Assembly (NCBI GenBank): GCA_013697705.1
Contig: JACCWJ010000024.1
Coordinates: forward strand, 1-61,418
DNA: 61,418 nucleotides
Direction: 5' to 3'
DNA from: Gammaproteobacteria bacterium
GTDB taxonomy: Bacteria; Pseudomonadota; Gammaproteobacteria; UBA6002
Below are positions 8,966 through 18,328 of the stretch, one piece after another. The position numbers and the translations under genes are program-made. Within the stretch, counting starts at the first letter, position 1; every line of letters starts with the position of its first letter. Below the pieces are notes generated by a model, which saw only the letters and a program-made list of their open reading frames with translations, was not told the origin of the DNA and ran no database searches.

Positions 8966-9967
8966 TCATAATTCAACTTCAATGAGGTTAATGACTTCAG
9001 GCATAACTATTTGCAATCGTAGTATTGTGGCCAAAGTCTCATTGACTTGGGTAATACCCATGCTTTTCTGTTCAGAATCACCCGCAACACATGAACGATT
9101 GATGTTGTAAACTAACCAGCCAATCCAACTAAAGACACCCCCAATCGCCGCGACAATATGTTCCTTATTAATAACCCCACCCGCTTGTTGATAGGTATGT
9201 ATCATTTTGAAAAAGAGGGCTTTATCGAAGTCACTGGTAATGCCACTCCAATAAAACGCTGTATTTATAATGTCATAAGTGGGGTTAATTTTGCAGGCCG
9301 ATTCCCAATCGATCAGAATTGGATTATTGTCGCTGTCCCACAAAACGTTTTTTTGATCTAAGTCACCATGAGTGACGATAATGTGTGTTTTTAAAATCGG
9401 CATTGCTTTTTGATAGGCTTCATTAGCAGCCAATATATTGTCCAGATTTTGCCATAAATTTTCGGAGAAGGGGCAATCGAATTGCTTAGTCTTATCAATC
9501 AACGCAACTATTTGTTCTTGTGTGTAAGTATAAAAGTGAGCAGGGGGTAGGTCGGGCTCATCCAAGTTTAGTTGATGCATTTTAGCCAGTATTGCCGCTA
9601 TTTTTAGCGCATGAGATTTTGAAACCACTTGGCTGTCCAGCGATTTTGCATCCACCCACGGGTATACTAGATAACCAGTGTCCTCTGTCATAAAAAGATA
9701 GTTACCAAATTGTGCGATAGCACACAAGGCGGGAATGTTTTTTGCAGCGAAGCCTCTTGCAATATGTTCGCTTAATTCATAATTTTTAACGATCCGTTCA
9801 TCTGTCAGATCAATATCTTTCGATAATTGTTTGATCGCATAAGAGCCTTTATCTGTATCAATTCGCCACATAAGATGCAGCAAACCACCATGTATTCTCT
9901 CTGGGGCTTGTCTTGATTGACCAAGGTTAAAGTATTGGCATAAGCGTGTTAAATGGTTGTGATTCAT
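8966..9967 (-). CDS. APH/choline kinase-family phosphotransferase
   Basis: 333 residues. The Brenner motif THGDLDQKNVLW supplies the catalytic Asp and Asn, and LIDWESA supplies the metal-binding Asp of the aminoglycoside phosphotransferase superfamily. The N-terminal lobe contains YAIKQLSKD with the ATP-anchoring Lys. The family phosphorylates small hydroxylated substrates (aminoglycosides, choline, homoserine, sugars); the substrate here cannot be told from sequence. The nearest gene on the same strand is the GNAT remnant whose start region overlaps this stop, so the two may once have formed an operon. Confidence 0.8.
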   Translation of the reverse strand: MNHNHLTRLCQYFNLGQSRQAPERIHGGLLHLMWRIDTDKGSYAIKQLSKDIDLTDERIVKNYELSEHIARGFAAKNIPALCAIAQFGNYLFMTEDTGYLVYPWVDAKSLDSQVVSKSHALKIAAILAKMHQLNLDEPDLPPAHFYTYTQEQIVALIDKTKQFDCPFSENLWQNLDNILAANEAYQKAMPILKTHIIVTHGDLDQKNVLWDSDNNPILIDWESACKINPTYDIINTAFYWSGITSDFDKALFFKMIHTYQQAGGVINKEHIVAAIGGVFSWIGWLVYNINRSCVAGDSEQKSMGITQVNETLATILRLQIVMPEVINLIEVEL

Positions 9968-10033
9968 AGATATTCACATGTAACGGAGAGTAAAGTAGAA
10001 AATTTTGAGATAAATCAACATTTGCAAATTGGC

Positions 10034-10175
10034 GAGGTTGGCATCCCTCAAAATAACCACCTCCTAACTGGGTGGGGAATGTCAACTTCACTGAGACCGA
10101 TTCTAGTAGATTTCGATAACAATGCTAGCAGTTATTACCATTGGTGGTGATAAGAAACAGCGTTATTATCGATTT
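10034..10175 (+). repeat. Diverged ~140 bp direct repeat, copy B
   Basis: This copy matches 7070-7210 in the same orientation, starting GAGGTTGGC and ending near TTATTATCGATT. A third, partial copy of its last part (GGTGATAAGAAA..CGCTATTA) follows at about 10213-10246. It lies between the divergent APH and fic genes, so it may carry promoter sequence as well as being a repeat. Confidence 0.65.
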
Positions 10176-10194
10176 CTATGACATACGATAATAA

Positions 10195-10281
10195 CTTACA
10201 TCCTTATTCTCATGAATGGTGATAAGAAATGTCGCTATTACCGGATATTAGCTTTTTCGAGAATAAGGGTTATGATGTAAG
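10195..10281 (+). promoter_or_regulatory. Inverted repeat upstream of fic
   Basis: CTTACATCCTTATTCTC (10195-10211) is complementary to GAGAATAAGG...GATGTAAG (10259-10281), the second arm carrying a 6-nt insertion. The pair brackets the partial repeat copy and ends 24 bp before the fic start. It could be an operator or a structured leader. Confidence 0.35.
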
Positions 10282-10305
10282 CATAATCAAATAGAGGCCA
10301 GTTAC

Positions 10306-11466
10306 ATGGATATACAACAGTCCCCCGCAGGACAAATCGTTAAATCACCCAAAGGGTATAATGCCTTTGTGCCCCATAGTTTACCACCTAAACTGGAGTG
10401 GGATAATGCGGTGGTAAATAGCCTCTCCCGTGCTGATTTCTTGCTTGGAAAATTAGCGCGCGAAGGCAGTAAGTTACCTAATCCTCATCTTTTGATGCGC
10501 CCATTCATTACCCGAGAAGCGGTGCTGTCTAGCAAGATTGAAGGCACCCAAGCAACCCTAGGGGAAATCTTAGCCGCTAACGCTGGTGCCTATGTAAAGC
10601 AAAACCCCGACGATCTCCAAGAGGTGCAAAACTACATCAAGGCGCTTGATTATGGGCTTGGGCGGTTAGCAGAGCTTCCGTTATCGCTTCGCCTTATCAA
10701 AGAAATCCATGAGCACTTAATGCAAGGAGTGAGAGGATCTCATGCAACCCCTGGGGAATTTAGGCGCAGTCAGAATTGGATTGGATCTCCCGGATGCACC
10801 CTGAACACAGCGAAGTTTGTGCCACCCCCCCCTGACAATTTAATGGATTGCTTGGGAGAATTGGAAAACTTTTTACATGATAGATCATTACCGCCCTTGA
10901 TCCATATAGCGCTTTGTCATTATCAATTTGAAGCCATCCACCCCTTTTTAGATGGCAATGGGCGCGTTGGACGACTGCTGATTATGTTGTTGCTTGTTGA
11001 ACAAAGAATGCTCACCAAGCCTTTGCTTTATTTATCTGCATTTTTTGAAGCAACACGCGATGAGTATTATAAACAGCTTTATAATGTCAGTTCAAAAGGC
11101 ACCTGGCATGAGTGGCTTATTTATTTTCTCAATGGTGTTGCCGTACAATCTGAAGATGTTTTATCACGCGCTGAGCGCATCAATGCATTATTAAATCAAT
11201 GGAAAATTGATGTTGGAAGCAGTGGCTCTCAAGTTCCTGTGGACATGGTGCAGCATTTGGCTGTGAATCCTTATTTCACCACCAGTAAAATTGCTGAAGA
11301 TCTAGAGATTGCCTATAGCACAGCCCAGAGAGGCGTTCAAAAACTTGAGGCTGCAGGCATTATCAAAAAGACGAATGATAACAAACGAGACAAAGTCTAC
11401 TGTGCTACCGCAATATTAAATATTCTAGAAGAACCTACAAAAATTAGGGCGGATGTTTATGAGTAA
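10306..11466 (+). CDS. Fic-domain protein (AMPylase-type) with C-terminal winged helix
   Basis: 386 residues. The Fic core motif HPFLDGNGRVGR is complete, near residue 210, with catalytic His and the phosphate-binding loop intact. An N-terminal segment SSKIEG near residue 75 matches the inhibitory helix motif (S/T)xxxE(G/N), so this is a self-inhibited class of Fic. The last ~70 residues (TTSKIAEDLEIAYSTAQRGVQKLEAAGII) form a winged helix-turn-helix. Fic enzymes usually transfer AMP to Ser, Thr or Tyr hydroxyls; the target is unknown. Chromosomal Fic-wHTH proteins are widespread and often autoregulate, so a host effector role is not required. A small ORF overlaps its 3' end. Confidence 0.9.
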   Translation: MDIQQSPAGQIVKSPKGYNAFVPHSLPPKLEWDNAVVNSLSRADFLLGKLAREGSKLPNPHLLMRPFITREAVLSSKIEGTQATLGEILAANAGAYVKQNPDDLQEVQNYIKALDYGLGRLAELPLSLRLIKEIHEHLMQGVRGSHATPGEFRRSQNWIGSPGCTLNTAKFVPPPPDNLMDCLGELENFLHDRSLPPLIHIALCHYQFEAIHPFLDGNGRVGRLLIMLLLVEQRMLTKPLLYLSAFFEATRDEYYKQLYNVSSKGTWHEWLIYFLNGVAVQSEDVLSRAERINALLNQWKIDVGSSGSQVPVDMVQHLAVNPYFTTSKIAEDLEIAYSTAQRGVQKLEAAGIIKKTNDNKRDKVYCATAILNILEEPTKIRADVYE

Positions 11467-11593
11467 TAACAGCGCTCGGATCAAACAATACACTAAAGTG
11501 TCAACAAGCCTCGCATACCTTAGCAATGAGATGAGTTTTTTCAACGACTTCAAAAAGAAAGCAAATCAACCCAATACCCTGCAGCACAACTAG
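11459..11593 (+). CDS. Small overlapping ORF, 44 residues, unknown
   Basis: ATG at 11459 overlaps the end of fic by 8 bp and opens a 44-codon frame, MSNNSARIKQYTKVSTSLAY..., ending at TAG 11591. The overlap arrangement is typical of translational coupling. The sequence is polar and basic, with no recognised family. Because an acetyltransferase fragment follows at once, it may equally be debris. Confidence 0.3.
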   Translation: MSNNSARIKQYTKVSTSLAYLSNEMSFFNDFKKKANQPNTLQHN

Positions 11594-11627
11594 AAAAATT
11601 GCTGAGAACAAGCTCATCGGAGATAAC

Positions 11628-11690
11628 ATGACCACCATTATTGAAACAGAAAGGCTTATTTTAAGAACCTGGAACAAAGAAGACGCATAG
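11628..11690 (+). pseudogene. N-terminal fragment of a RimJ/RimL-type GNAT acetyltransferase
   Basis: Twenty codons, MTTIIETERLILRTWNKEDA, match the classic N-terminus of RimJ/RimL-like acetyltransferases and end at TAG. No further homologous sequence is visible before the tRNA-Ser gene, so only the start of the gene survives. Confidence 0.55.
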
Positions 11691-11746
11691 CGGAAAATGG
11701 AGCCCCAGGATTTTTTATTTTTAATGAAATCTAACAATGGCAAAAC

Positions 11747-11837
11747 TGGCGGAGAGAGAGGGATTCGAACCCTCGGTACGCGATTAACGTACACACACTT
11801 TCCAGGCGTGCTCCTTCGACCGCTCGGACATCTCTCC
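11747..11837 (-). tRNA. tRNA-Ser(GGA)
   Basis: The minus strand folds as a type II tRNA with a long variable arm. The acceptor GGAGAGA pairs with TCTCTCC, the anticodon loop CTGGAAA gives anticodon GGA, and CCA is encoded at the 3' end. Confidence 0.95.
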
Positions 11838-11973
11838 TTCGAAAGGCCGCATAGAATACCATGCCTAAATTAATCGGGGTAGCATTTTACTGAGGGAGAA
11901 TTATCAAAAATCCTGATGCAGGAAAAGCCTAATTACTGTTCTCCCATAGTACCCGATAGTTTATTATCTTCAT

Positions 11974-13128
11974 TTAGGTCTTCTTAGCCAATAATGCAGT
12001 CAAAATCTCATAGTAAACTTGGGTCAGTAAGTCTAAGTCCTTCACGTTAATATGCTCATTAATTTGGTGGATAGATTGGTTGATGGGTCCTATCTCTAAA
12101 ATTTCGCACCCAGTTTTAAAGATAAAACGCCCGTCTGATGTGCCGCCGTCGGTTGAGGGGCGGGGTTTGATCTGCGCTACTTTTTCTATTGCGGCTGTTG
12201 CTGCATTGAATAACTCGCCGGGTTGAGAGAAGAAAGGTTCGCCGGAGTATTTCCAATCGATATCATATTTTAGACCGTGCTTATTTAAGGTACTAAGCAC
12301 TTGCTGTTTTAATCCATCCACAGTAGAGGGGGTCCCGAAACGAAAATTAAAAATGGCTTCTAATTCTCCAGGAATAACATTAGTGGCGCCGCTACTCGAA
12401 TGTAAATTGGAAATTTGAAAACTGGTGGGAGGGAAATACTCGTTGCCTTGGTCCCACTGTATCTGCGTGAGTTCGTTTAATGCGGCCAAGCTTTTATGAA
12501 TGGGGTTATCAGCTTTTTGGGGATACGCTATGTGGCCTTGTTTACCGTGTATTTTTAAGGTGCCATTGAGCGAACCGCGTCGACCTACTTTAATAACATC
12601 GCCAAATTTATTCTCAGAGGAGGCCTCCCCTACAATACACCAATTAATGTTTTCATTGCGCTTCAGCAACTCTGCAACTACACGTTTGGTCCCATCTGTG
12701 CTCGGACCTTCTTCATCACTTGTTATCAAAAAGGCGATAGATCCTGAATACCGGGGGTTTTCTTCAATAAATTGTTCGCAGGCACAAACCATCGCAGCTA
12801 AACTGCTTTTCATGTCAGCAGCTCCGCGCCCATAAAGTGCACCATTTCGTATTGTTGGCTCGAAAGGAGGAGAGGTCCACTTGTCGAGAGGTCCAGGCGG
12901 CACTACATCCGTATGTCCCGCAAATAATAAAACCGGTGCAGAATTACCGCGGCGTGCATAAAAGTTTTTCACTTCACCAAAATTCATTTTTTCTATTTTG
13001 AAGGACATTTTTTGAAGCCGATCTTCAAGAATTGTTTGACACTGAGCATCGTTAGGCGTGATGGAGGGCTGTGCAATTAATTGTTTTGCTAAGAGCAAGG
13101 TGGCCGAAAGGGTGACAGAAGTTAGCAT
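11974..13128 (-). CDS. dapE: Succinyl-diaminopimelate desuccinylase
   Basis: 384 residues, M20 metallopeptidase family. It hydrolyses N-succinyl-LL-diaminopimelate in the succinylase branch of lysine and peptidoglycan precursor synthesis. Visible motifs are FAGHTDVVPPG (His72, Asp74), GRGAADMKSS (Asp105) and SDEEGPSTDGT (Glu139/Glu140), which carry the di-zinc ligands and the catalytic base; the C-terminal GGTSDGRF and NQSIHQINE segments fit as well. Length is close to the ~375 usual. It lies 8 bp downstream of dapD in the same operon. Confidence 0.96.
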   Translation of the reverse strand: MLTSVTLSATLLLAKQLIAQPSITPNDAQCQTILEDRLQKMSFKIEKMNFGEVKNFYARRGNSAPVLLFAGHTDVVPPGPLDKWTSPPFEPTIRNGALYGRGAADMKSSLAAMVCACEQFIEENPRYSGSIAFLITSDEEGPSTDGTKRVVAELLKRNENINWCIVGEASSENKFGDVIKVGRRGSLNGTLKIHGKQGHIAYPQKADNPIHKSLAALNELTQIQWDQGNEYFPPTSFQISNLHSSSGATNVIPGELEAIFNFRFGTPSTVDGLKQQVLSTLNKHGLKYDIDWKYSGEPFFSQPGELFNAATAAIEKVAQIKPRPSTDGGTSDGRFIFKTGCEILEIGPINQSIHQINEHINVKDLDLLTQVYYEILTALLAKKT

Positions 13129-13136
13129 ATAAACCC

Positions 13137-13970
13137 TTAATTATCGATAGTGCAACTACGAAGCAACTCATTAACTCCCACTTTCTCGCGGGTCCGCTGA
13201 TCTACCTGCTTAACGATGACGGCACAATAGAGACTATATTTCCCCTCTTTTGATGGGAGATTTCCGGAGACCACAACGGACCCAGCAGGAACTTTGCCAT
13301 ACAGCACTTGGTCTTTCTCACGATGATATATTTTGGTACTTTGACCGATATAAACGCCCATCGAAATAACCGAACCTTCCTCAACAATGACCCCCTCGAC
13401 AATTTCCGAGCGCGCGCCAATGAAACAATTATCTTCAATAATGGTGGGATTTGCTTGCACAGGTTCGAGTACTCCACCAATACCCACGCCTCCGGAAAGA
13501 TGGACATTTTTACCGATCTGAGCACAAGAGCCCACCGTGGCCCACGTATCCACCATAACTCCAGTGTCAACATAGGCACCTATATTTACGTATGAAGGCA
13601 TCAAAACCGTGTTAGAGCCGACATAGGCTCCTTTGCGCACGCAGGCTGGAGGCACAATGCGTACATTATTCTGAGTAAGTTCATTATCTGATAAACCTGC
13701 AAACTTAAGGGGGACTTTGTCATAGAATTGTGTGAAAGAACCATCGATAGGTTTACTATCTTCTATACGAAAATAAAGCAGGACAGCTTTTTTGACCCAT
13801 TGGTGTACTTGCCATTCGCCATTACTTTTTTCAGCAACTCGGACCTTCCCCTTATCGAGCAGGTCGATCGTGGTATGTATTGCTTCTCTAAGTTGTTTAC
13901 TCGCATTTTGTGCCGTAAGGCTGGTCTTCTGTTCGAAGGCGGCGTTGATGATGTCTTGTAACTCTTGCAT
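13137..13970 (-). CDS. dapD: 2,3,4,5-tetrahydropyridine-2,6-dicarboxylate N-succinyltransferase
   Basis: 277 residues, matching the ~274 of enterobacterial DapD. It succinylates tetrahydrodipicolinate with succinyl-CoA. Hexapeptide repeats form a left-handed beta helix in the centre ([46 protein letters not shown]), and the N-terminal helical domain begins [10 protein letters not shown]. First gene of the dapD-dapE pair. Open frames in other phases across it are shadows. Confidence 0.96.
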   Translation of the reverse strand: MQELQDIINAAFEQKTSLTAQNASKQLREAIHTTIDLLDKGKVRVAEKSNGEWQVHQWVKKAVLLYFRIEDSKPIDGSFTQFYDKVPLKFAGLSDNELTQNNVRIVPPACVRKGAYVGSNTVLMPSYVNIGAYVDTGVMVDTWATVGSCAQIGKNVHLSGGVGIGGVLEPVQANPTIIEDNCFIGARSEIVEGVIVEEGSVISMGVYIGQSTKIYHREKDQVLYGKVPAGSVVVSGNLPSKEGKYSLYCAVIVKQVDQRTREKVGVNELLRSCTIDN

Positions 13971-14128
13971 AATAGCACTCCCTAATACCTATAGGTTGAT
14001 TCTATTCCGGTATCTTTCATTTGGCAAAAAATTAGTCAAAAGAGAACAACTCAAGAATTAAATGACAACCAAATGGAAAACTCATTGACGCAATGGTACC
14101 TGCCCTTTATTATCTGTTGTCTAATTTT

Positions 14129-14205
14129 CGGGGTATAGCGCAGCCTGGTAGCGCGCCTGCTTTGGGAGCAGGATGTCGGGGGTTCGAATCCCTCTACCCC
14201 GACCA
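14129..14205 (+). tRNA. tRNA-Pro(TGG)
   Basis: 77 nt with an acceptor stem CGGGGTA/TACCCCG, anticodon loop TTTGGGA (anticodon TGG) and encoded CCA. First of a Pro-Arg-His cluster. Confidence 0.95.
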
Positions 14206-14240
14206 GTGTCATTATTAATTGCGAAAGCTAGTCCAGTTAT

Positions 14241-14317
14241 GCGCCTGTAGCTCAGCTGGATAGAGCATCGGCCTTCTAAGCCGAGGGTCGCAGGTTCGAG
14301 TCCTGCCAGGCGCGCCA
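14241..14317 (+). tRNA. tRNA-Arg(TCT)
   Basis: 77 nt with acceptor GCGCCTG/CAGGCGC, anticodon loop CTTCTAA (anticodon TCT) and 3' GCCA. It is 35 bp downstream of tRNA-Pro. Confidence 0.95.
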
Positions 14318-14321
14318 ATAT

Positions 14322-14398
14322 GGTGGACGTAGCTCAGTTGGTAGAGTCCCGGATTGTGATTCCGGTTGTCGCGGGTTCAAGTCCCGTCGTTCACCCCA
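14322..14398 (+). tRNA. tRNA-His(GTG)
   Basis: 77 nt including the extra 5' G typical of tRNA-His, anticodon loop TTGTGAT (anticodon GTG) and encoded CCA. It follows tRNA-Arg by 4 bp. Confidence 0.95.
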
Positions 14399-14459
14399 TT
14401 AATCAATAGTTTATTAATTTAGCAGTTATAGTTATTTAGATTTATCATTTCGAGCGCAC

Positions 14460-15725
14460 ATGCTAAATGAAAAGATTCTACGTCATTCCTTTTTTGGAGC
14501 TGCCTTTGGCACTTTGATAGAGTATTATGATTATTCGCTGTTCACTCTCTTTTTGCCTATTATTGCACCTTTATTTTTCCCCTCAAGTTCCCCCTACGAA
14601 TCCTTGGTTAAAAGTTTTAATGTCTTGCTCATCGCGATGGTTTCTCGCCCTCTTGGCGGATTATTTTTTGGATATCTGGGTGATGCTTTCGGCCGCAGAA
14701 AAGCATTGCTCACATCTATGTATGGCATTGCAATAGCGACAATTGTAATTGGATTCATTCCCTCATATGCGCAATTTGGCATCGGCTCAATCATCATTTT
14801 AATGATCGCAAAAACTATTCAAATTTTTTGTTTTGGTGGTGAGTATAATGGCGCCGGAATTTATGTGGTTGAGCACGCGCAAAGCAAAAATGAAGGCTAT
14901 ATTGGCAGTTTACTTTCAGCGGTCACTCTTATTGGTTCGTTAATTGCCTCGGTAATTGGAATAATTATCACCTTTGCGTTTATGCCAGAATGGTCATGGC
15001 GTATTGCTTTTATTCTCGGAGGAGTAGTGGGTATCAGCGGTATTCTTTATCGGAAAAATTTACTGGAATCCCCGCATTTCAAACAAGCAGATGCTGCGCG
15101 CGATAATCTGAAAAACATGCTTCGTAAATTCCCGCTCGAAATAATCGCAGGCGGATTTGTTGGAGGCTTTGCAACCGTACCTTTTACCACCGTATTTACA
15201 TTTGTGGCTCCAGTGTTACTCACAAAGGGATTCTTCACCAATCAGCAATTTATGATCGTCCAAAGTTTACTCATAGCGCTCGCCATCGTGACACTCATTA
15301 TTGCCGGAAAATCAGCAGATAAAAAATCACCTGCAAAAGTAATGCAATTTGGTTCTTTAATTTTAATTTTTTTATCTTATCCTGTTTTTTTGATGCTGGA
15401 TAAGCTTTCAATGATAGGTTTCTTCCTTGTTTCTATCACAATGATTGTGAGTAATGAAATTTTGCTCGGCCCAAGTAATGCGTTTTTAAAGAACCTATTC
15501 CCTATGGAGTACCGTTACCGGGGGAGCTCATTTAGTTTTACCTTGGGAATGTCAGTTTTTGGGGGCCTAACCCCTATCGTTGAAAATTACCTTTATCAAC
15601 GAACCAGCCATTTTAGCGCAGCTTCTGTGTGGCTAATTTTTCTTGGTATTGGCACTTGGTGTGCTATTGCCCTGGTGAATAACAAACAAAAATCAGTTGT
15701 GGCTAATAAAATTATTATGAATTGA
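14460..15725 (+). CDS. MFS transporter, metabolite:H+ symporter (ProP-like) type
   Basis: 421 residues, about 12 membrane segments. The N-terminal GTLIEYYDYSLF and the loop GYLGDAFGRRKAL (MFS motif between TM2 and TM3) are characteristic of the MHS branch (ProP, KgtP, CitA). The substrate, probably an organic acid or osmolyte, is not evident. The ATG at 14460 has only a weak ribosome-binding site. It sits between the His and Lys tRNA genes as a single gene. Confidence 0.85.
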   Translation: MLNEKILRHSFFGAAFGTLIEYYDYSLFTLFLPIIAPLFFPSSSPYESLVKSFNVLLIAMVSRPLGGLFFGYLGDAFGRRKALLTSMYGIAIATIVIGFIPSYAQFGIGSIIILMIAKTIQIFCFGGEYNGAGIYVVEHAQSKNEGYIGSLLSAVTLIGSLIASVIGIIITFAFMPEWSWRIAFILGGVVGISGILYRKNLLESPHFKQADAARDNLKNMLRKFPLEIIAGGFVGGFATVPFTTVFTFVAPVLLTKGFFTNQQFMIVQSLLIALAIVTLIIAGKSADKKSPAKVMQFGSLILIFLSYPVFLMLDKLSMIGFFLVSITMIVSNEILLGPSNAFLKNLFPMEYRYRGSSFSFTLGMSVFGGLTPIVENYLYQRTSHFSAASVWLIFLGIGTWCAIALVNNKQKSVVANKIIMN

Positions 15726-15816
15726 ATTGAGAATTTAAAACTTGGCAGTTGCTTATTGAGCAAAGCGGCAACAATAGCTTTGTGAAATCTTCTTGATTTG
15801 CTAAGATTACTCCTTC

Positions 15817-15892
<76 letters not shown>

Positions 15893-15937
15893 ATCTTTTC
15901 AATGACTTACGAATATTTTTCAAACTTCAAATTTTTC

Positions 15938-15964
15938 TGGTGCTAGACTGGTGCTATGTTCTGG
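15938..15964 (+). repeat. Element E1 left arm-type repeat
   Basis: TGGTGCTAGACTGGTGCTAT plus GTTCTGG, 27 bp, repeated exactly at 25594-25620 beside the integrase. TGGTGCTA occurs twice inside each copy, 11 bp apart. Identical short direct repeats inside both ends of an element are what integrase arm-binding sites look like. Confidence 0.65.
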
Positions 15965-16126
15965 CAGTGTGAATTCTCTCAAATTTTCTGCGCTACAGTA
16001 TTTTTATGTACCTGTCAATACCTCGGGTTTAGGGTATTGCCTTTTAATCCTGTTTAATTAAACATTACTTATCCATAACAGTTCATGTTTTAGCTTTAGT
16101 AATGTAAAAAAAATAGGAGCCTTGTC

Positions 16127-16720
16127 GTGTTAAAAGCAGATTATAACTACCTCATAAAACTGGACACTTGGTCAAAAAAGGATGCAGCATTGATTATTAG
16201 CGGCTTAGACCCTGATCAATATCGTCATATTCGATTCACATTTAAGTATTTGGATTTTGAAAAGAACCCAGAGTTAATTCAGGCTTATAAATTGTATAAA
16301 TTATTTTTATCTATCGATTTTTATAGGCATCGTGAATATCAGAGTCATCCTGTTGCCTACGTGGTTGAATGCAAGAAAAAAGATTGGCCGGTTCCTGATG
16401 AGCTTTTTAATTTGGCGAGGGAGCGTTATGCGAAAGAAGCTGTGGATAGATCACCTGATAATTCAGATGGACAATCAGCAGGTGAAGCCTCTCAAAAGGA
16501 GAAAGATTTTTTGCTGAAAACTTTAGGAGTTCTGGTAAAGCTGTATGTCACTCAGCAAAAAAAGCCAAGGCTAGGTGATAGTAAAAACGTTAATGTCTCT
16601 CGAGTCGTGGAAGATATATTGCAATTTATAGATGCTTGTAACGTCGAAAAAGTATATGGATTAGGAAAGAGCAGTTTGAATCGAAGGATAGCAGATGGGT
16701 TAAGGTTGATTGGCACATAA
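16127..16720 (+). CDS. Island hypothetical protein, 197 residues
   Basis: GTG start at 16127 preceded by ATAGGAGCC. The N-terminal phrase LDTWSKKDAALIISGLDP suggests a compact helical domain, and the C-terminus (GLGKSSLNRRIADGLRLIG) looks like a helix-turn-helix-like or RHH-like end. There is a charged linker near residue 110-120. It is the first gene inside E1, a position often taken by regulators of mobile elements. Family not recognised. Confidence 0.6.
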   Translation: MLKADYNYLIKLDTWSKKDAALIISGLDPDQYRHIRFTFKYLDFEKNPELIQAYKLYKLFLSIDFYRHREYQSHPVAYVVECKKKDWPVPDELFNLARERYAKEAVDRSPDNSDGQSAGEASQKEKDFLLKTLGVLVKLYVTQQKKPRLGDSKNVNVSRVVEDILQFIDACNVEKVYGLGKSSLNRRIADGLRLIGT

Positions 16721-17031
16721 TTGGAGCGTTCGTGCTGAAGGTCGCTTGAAGAATTTTCTGACAGGGTTCTCAATATCTCAGTGGAGATATGGCTTTGAGC
16801 ACATTGGTTGTCTCAGGAAAGTACAATAAGCAAGTTAGGGTTTTATGGTAAATAATCTTTTAACGCGGTTAATACACAATTTTTAAGAGTTTGTTAATAC
16901 TTTCATTATAAACTGGGTGTCAATGATTAATAGTCCATAGTTAATGGCTACCAGGCGTAGTATTAATACTTATTAAATTATTTTTCAACCAAATTCACAT
17001 TTTAAATTTGTTTTAGTTAGAGGATATATCA

Positions 17032-18201
17032 ATGAAAGCTTTGCTTCGAGTTGCTACAAAAAAAGAATCGCAACAAAATGACCTATATGAAACTATATTA
17101 AACAACAATAATATAGCTATTAAGCGTCACGATGAGAGTTTGATTTCTATTGATGTTCTCCCTAGAGACATATTAATGCAAATTCTAGTGCTACTCGGAA
17201 TAGTAGACTTTTATACAACTGGACGAGTATCACGTTATTTCTTTGCCTTAGTCTATAGTGAAGAAGTAATGAATTTGAGAAGTCCCGGGATTATTATTTT
17301 CAAAATTAATAATCAAAATAAACCTATAAGTAAAATTCAAAATTTCGAAGATACTAAAAATGTGCTTAGTAGTGCAAAGAATCATCTTTTTTTTAAGTAT
17401 ATCAGGTGGCATGATTTTCCTGGTTTTCTTGATGGGCGTAATATAAATGCTCTAGAACTACCTCAAATAATGACATTGACAATATCACATAAGAATTTTG
17501 ATGCCTTTAAATATTTTGTTGAGTTTTTACAGAAACATATGTTTCAGATAAGCGGTCCTGGTCCTGCCGATTTTTTAGTTAACGCTGCAATTTTCCGTCT
17601 TCTGAAATGCTTAGGGTTAGGAATGCTTCGCAGGAATTATAAGCCTTTAGTAGAAGAAAAAGAAAAAAATAAGCTTTGTGATGCGTTAGTTTCTGCGGGG
17701 CCACAATATATTTTTGAAATAATCACATTGTTTCAGTACGGTGAATTAACCCTTATCCAACATAACAAATATCATCTTTACCAACCGGAAACAGATTTTA
17801 TTAAAAGAACATTCAGATTAAAAGGTAAACAAGGTGTAAAGGAGCTCTTGGAATCACGCTGCGGTAACTACTTATCAAAGATAGAAAATTATGACATTGA
17901 TAACGTGATCTCTGTTCCGACATCAAAATATTCTGAAATGGGGGAGCCCATACTTCAAAGACTAATAAATCTTCATCCTCAATCATCCGATAATGATTCT
18001 AATAATGAAGATGTTGATTTAAATAAATCTTCAGACATTCCAGCTGAAGTTAGCAAATTAAAACATGAATTAGATAAAAAAGATGCTCTCTTAGCGGAAA
18101 TGTCTGAAAAATTAAACGCCGCCATGAAGTTAATTAGTGAGTTACAAGAAGAAAATGAAAAATTAAAAACTGAAGGAGCAATGAGCCTAAGTTTTAAATA
18201 A
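17032..18201 (+). CDS. F-box-like protein with C-terminal coiled coil
   Basis: 389 residues. Residues about 42-85 (DVLPRDILMQILVLLGIVDFYTTGRVSRYFFALVYSEE in pieces) carry the F-box signature LPxDILxxIL...GxVSRxFxxLV. The middle is unassigned, and the last ~55 residues (EVSKLKHELDKKDALLAEMS...) form a coiled coil. F-box proteins recruit substrates to eukaryotic SCF ubiquitin ligases, so a bacterial one is likely a host-directed effector (inference). A frameshifted F-box gene sits at the equivalent place in E3 (31.2 kb). The start follows GAGGATATATCA. Confidence 0.75.
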   Translation: MKALLRVATKKESQQNDLYETILNNNNIAIKRHDESLISIDVLPRDILMQILVLLGIVDFYTTGRVSRYFFALVYSEEVMNLRSPGIIIFKINNQNKPISKIQNFEDTKNVLSSAKNHLFFKYIRWHDFPGFLDGRNINALELPQIMTLTISHKNFDAFKYFVEFLQKHMFQISGPGPADFLVNAAIFRLLKCLGLGMLRRNYKPLVEEKEKNKLCDALVSAGPQYIFEIITLFQYGELTLIQHNKYHLYQPETDFIKRTFRLKGKQGVKELLESRCGNYLSKIENYDIDNVISVPTSKYSEMGEPILQRLINLHPQSSDNDSNNEDVDLNKSSDIPAEVSKLKHELDKKDALLAEMSEKLNAAMKLISELQEENEKLKTEGAMSLSFK

Positions 18202-18291
18202 AATGAAGCTAAACTATGGATGTTATTGAGAAGTTAAATATGATGACTTTGAAAAAATTAGTTCCTCAACTCAGGCTGCCGGATTGAAATA

Positions 18292-18328
18292 AATAAAACG
18301 GGTCATCTTTATTTCGACCCGTATTATT
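18292..18328 (+). terminator. Hairpin after the F-box gene
   Basis: AATAAAACGGGTC pairs with GACCCGTATTATT (12 of 13 positions) around an 11-nt loop, followed by TTTAAATTT. It is 90 bp after the F-box stop codon and can act as a terminator, probably in both directions. Confidence 0.55.

Noticed and set aside
13202-13579. 125-codon minus-strand ORF
   Set aside because: Out-of-frame shadow of dapD, which carries clear hexapeptide repeats in the other frame.
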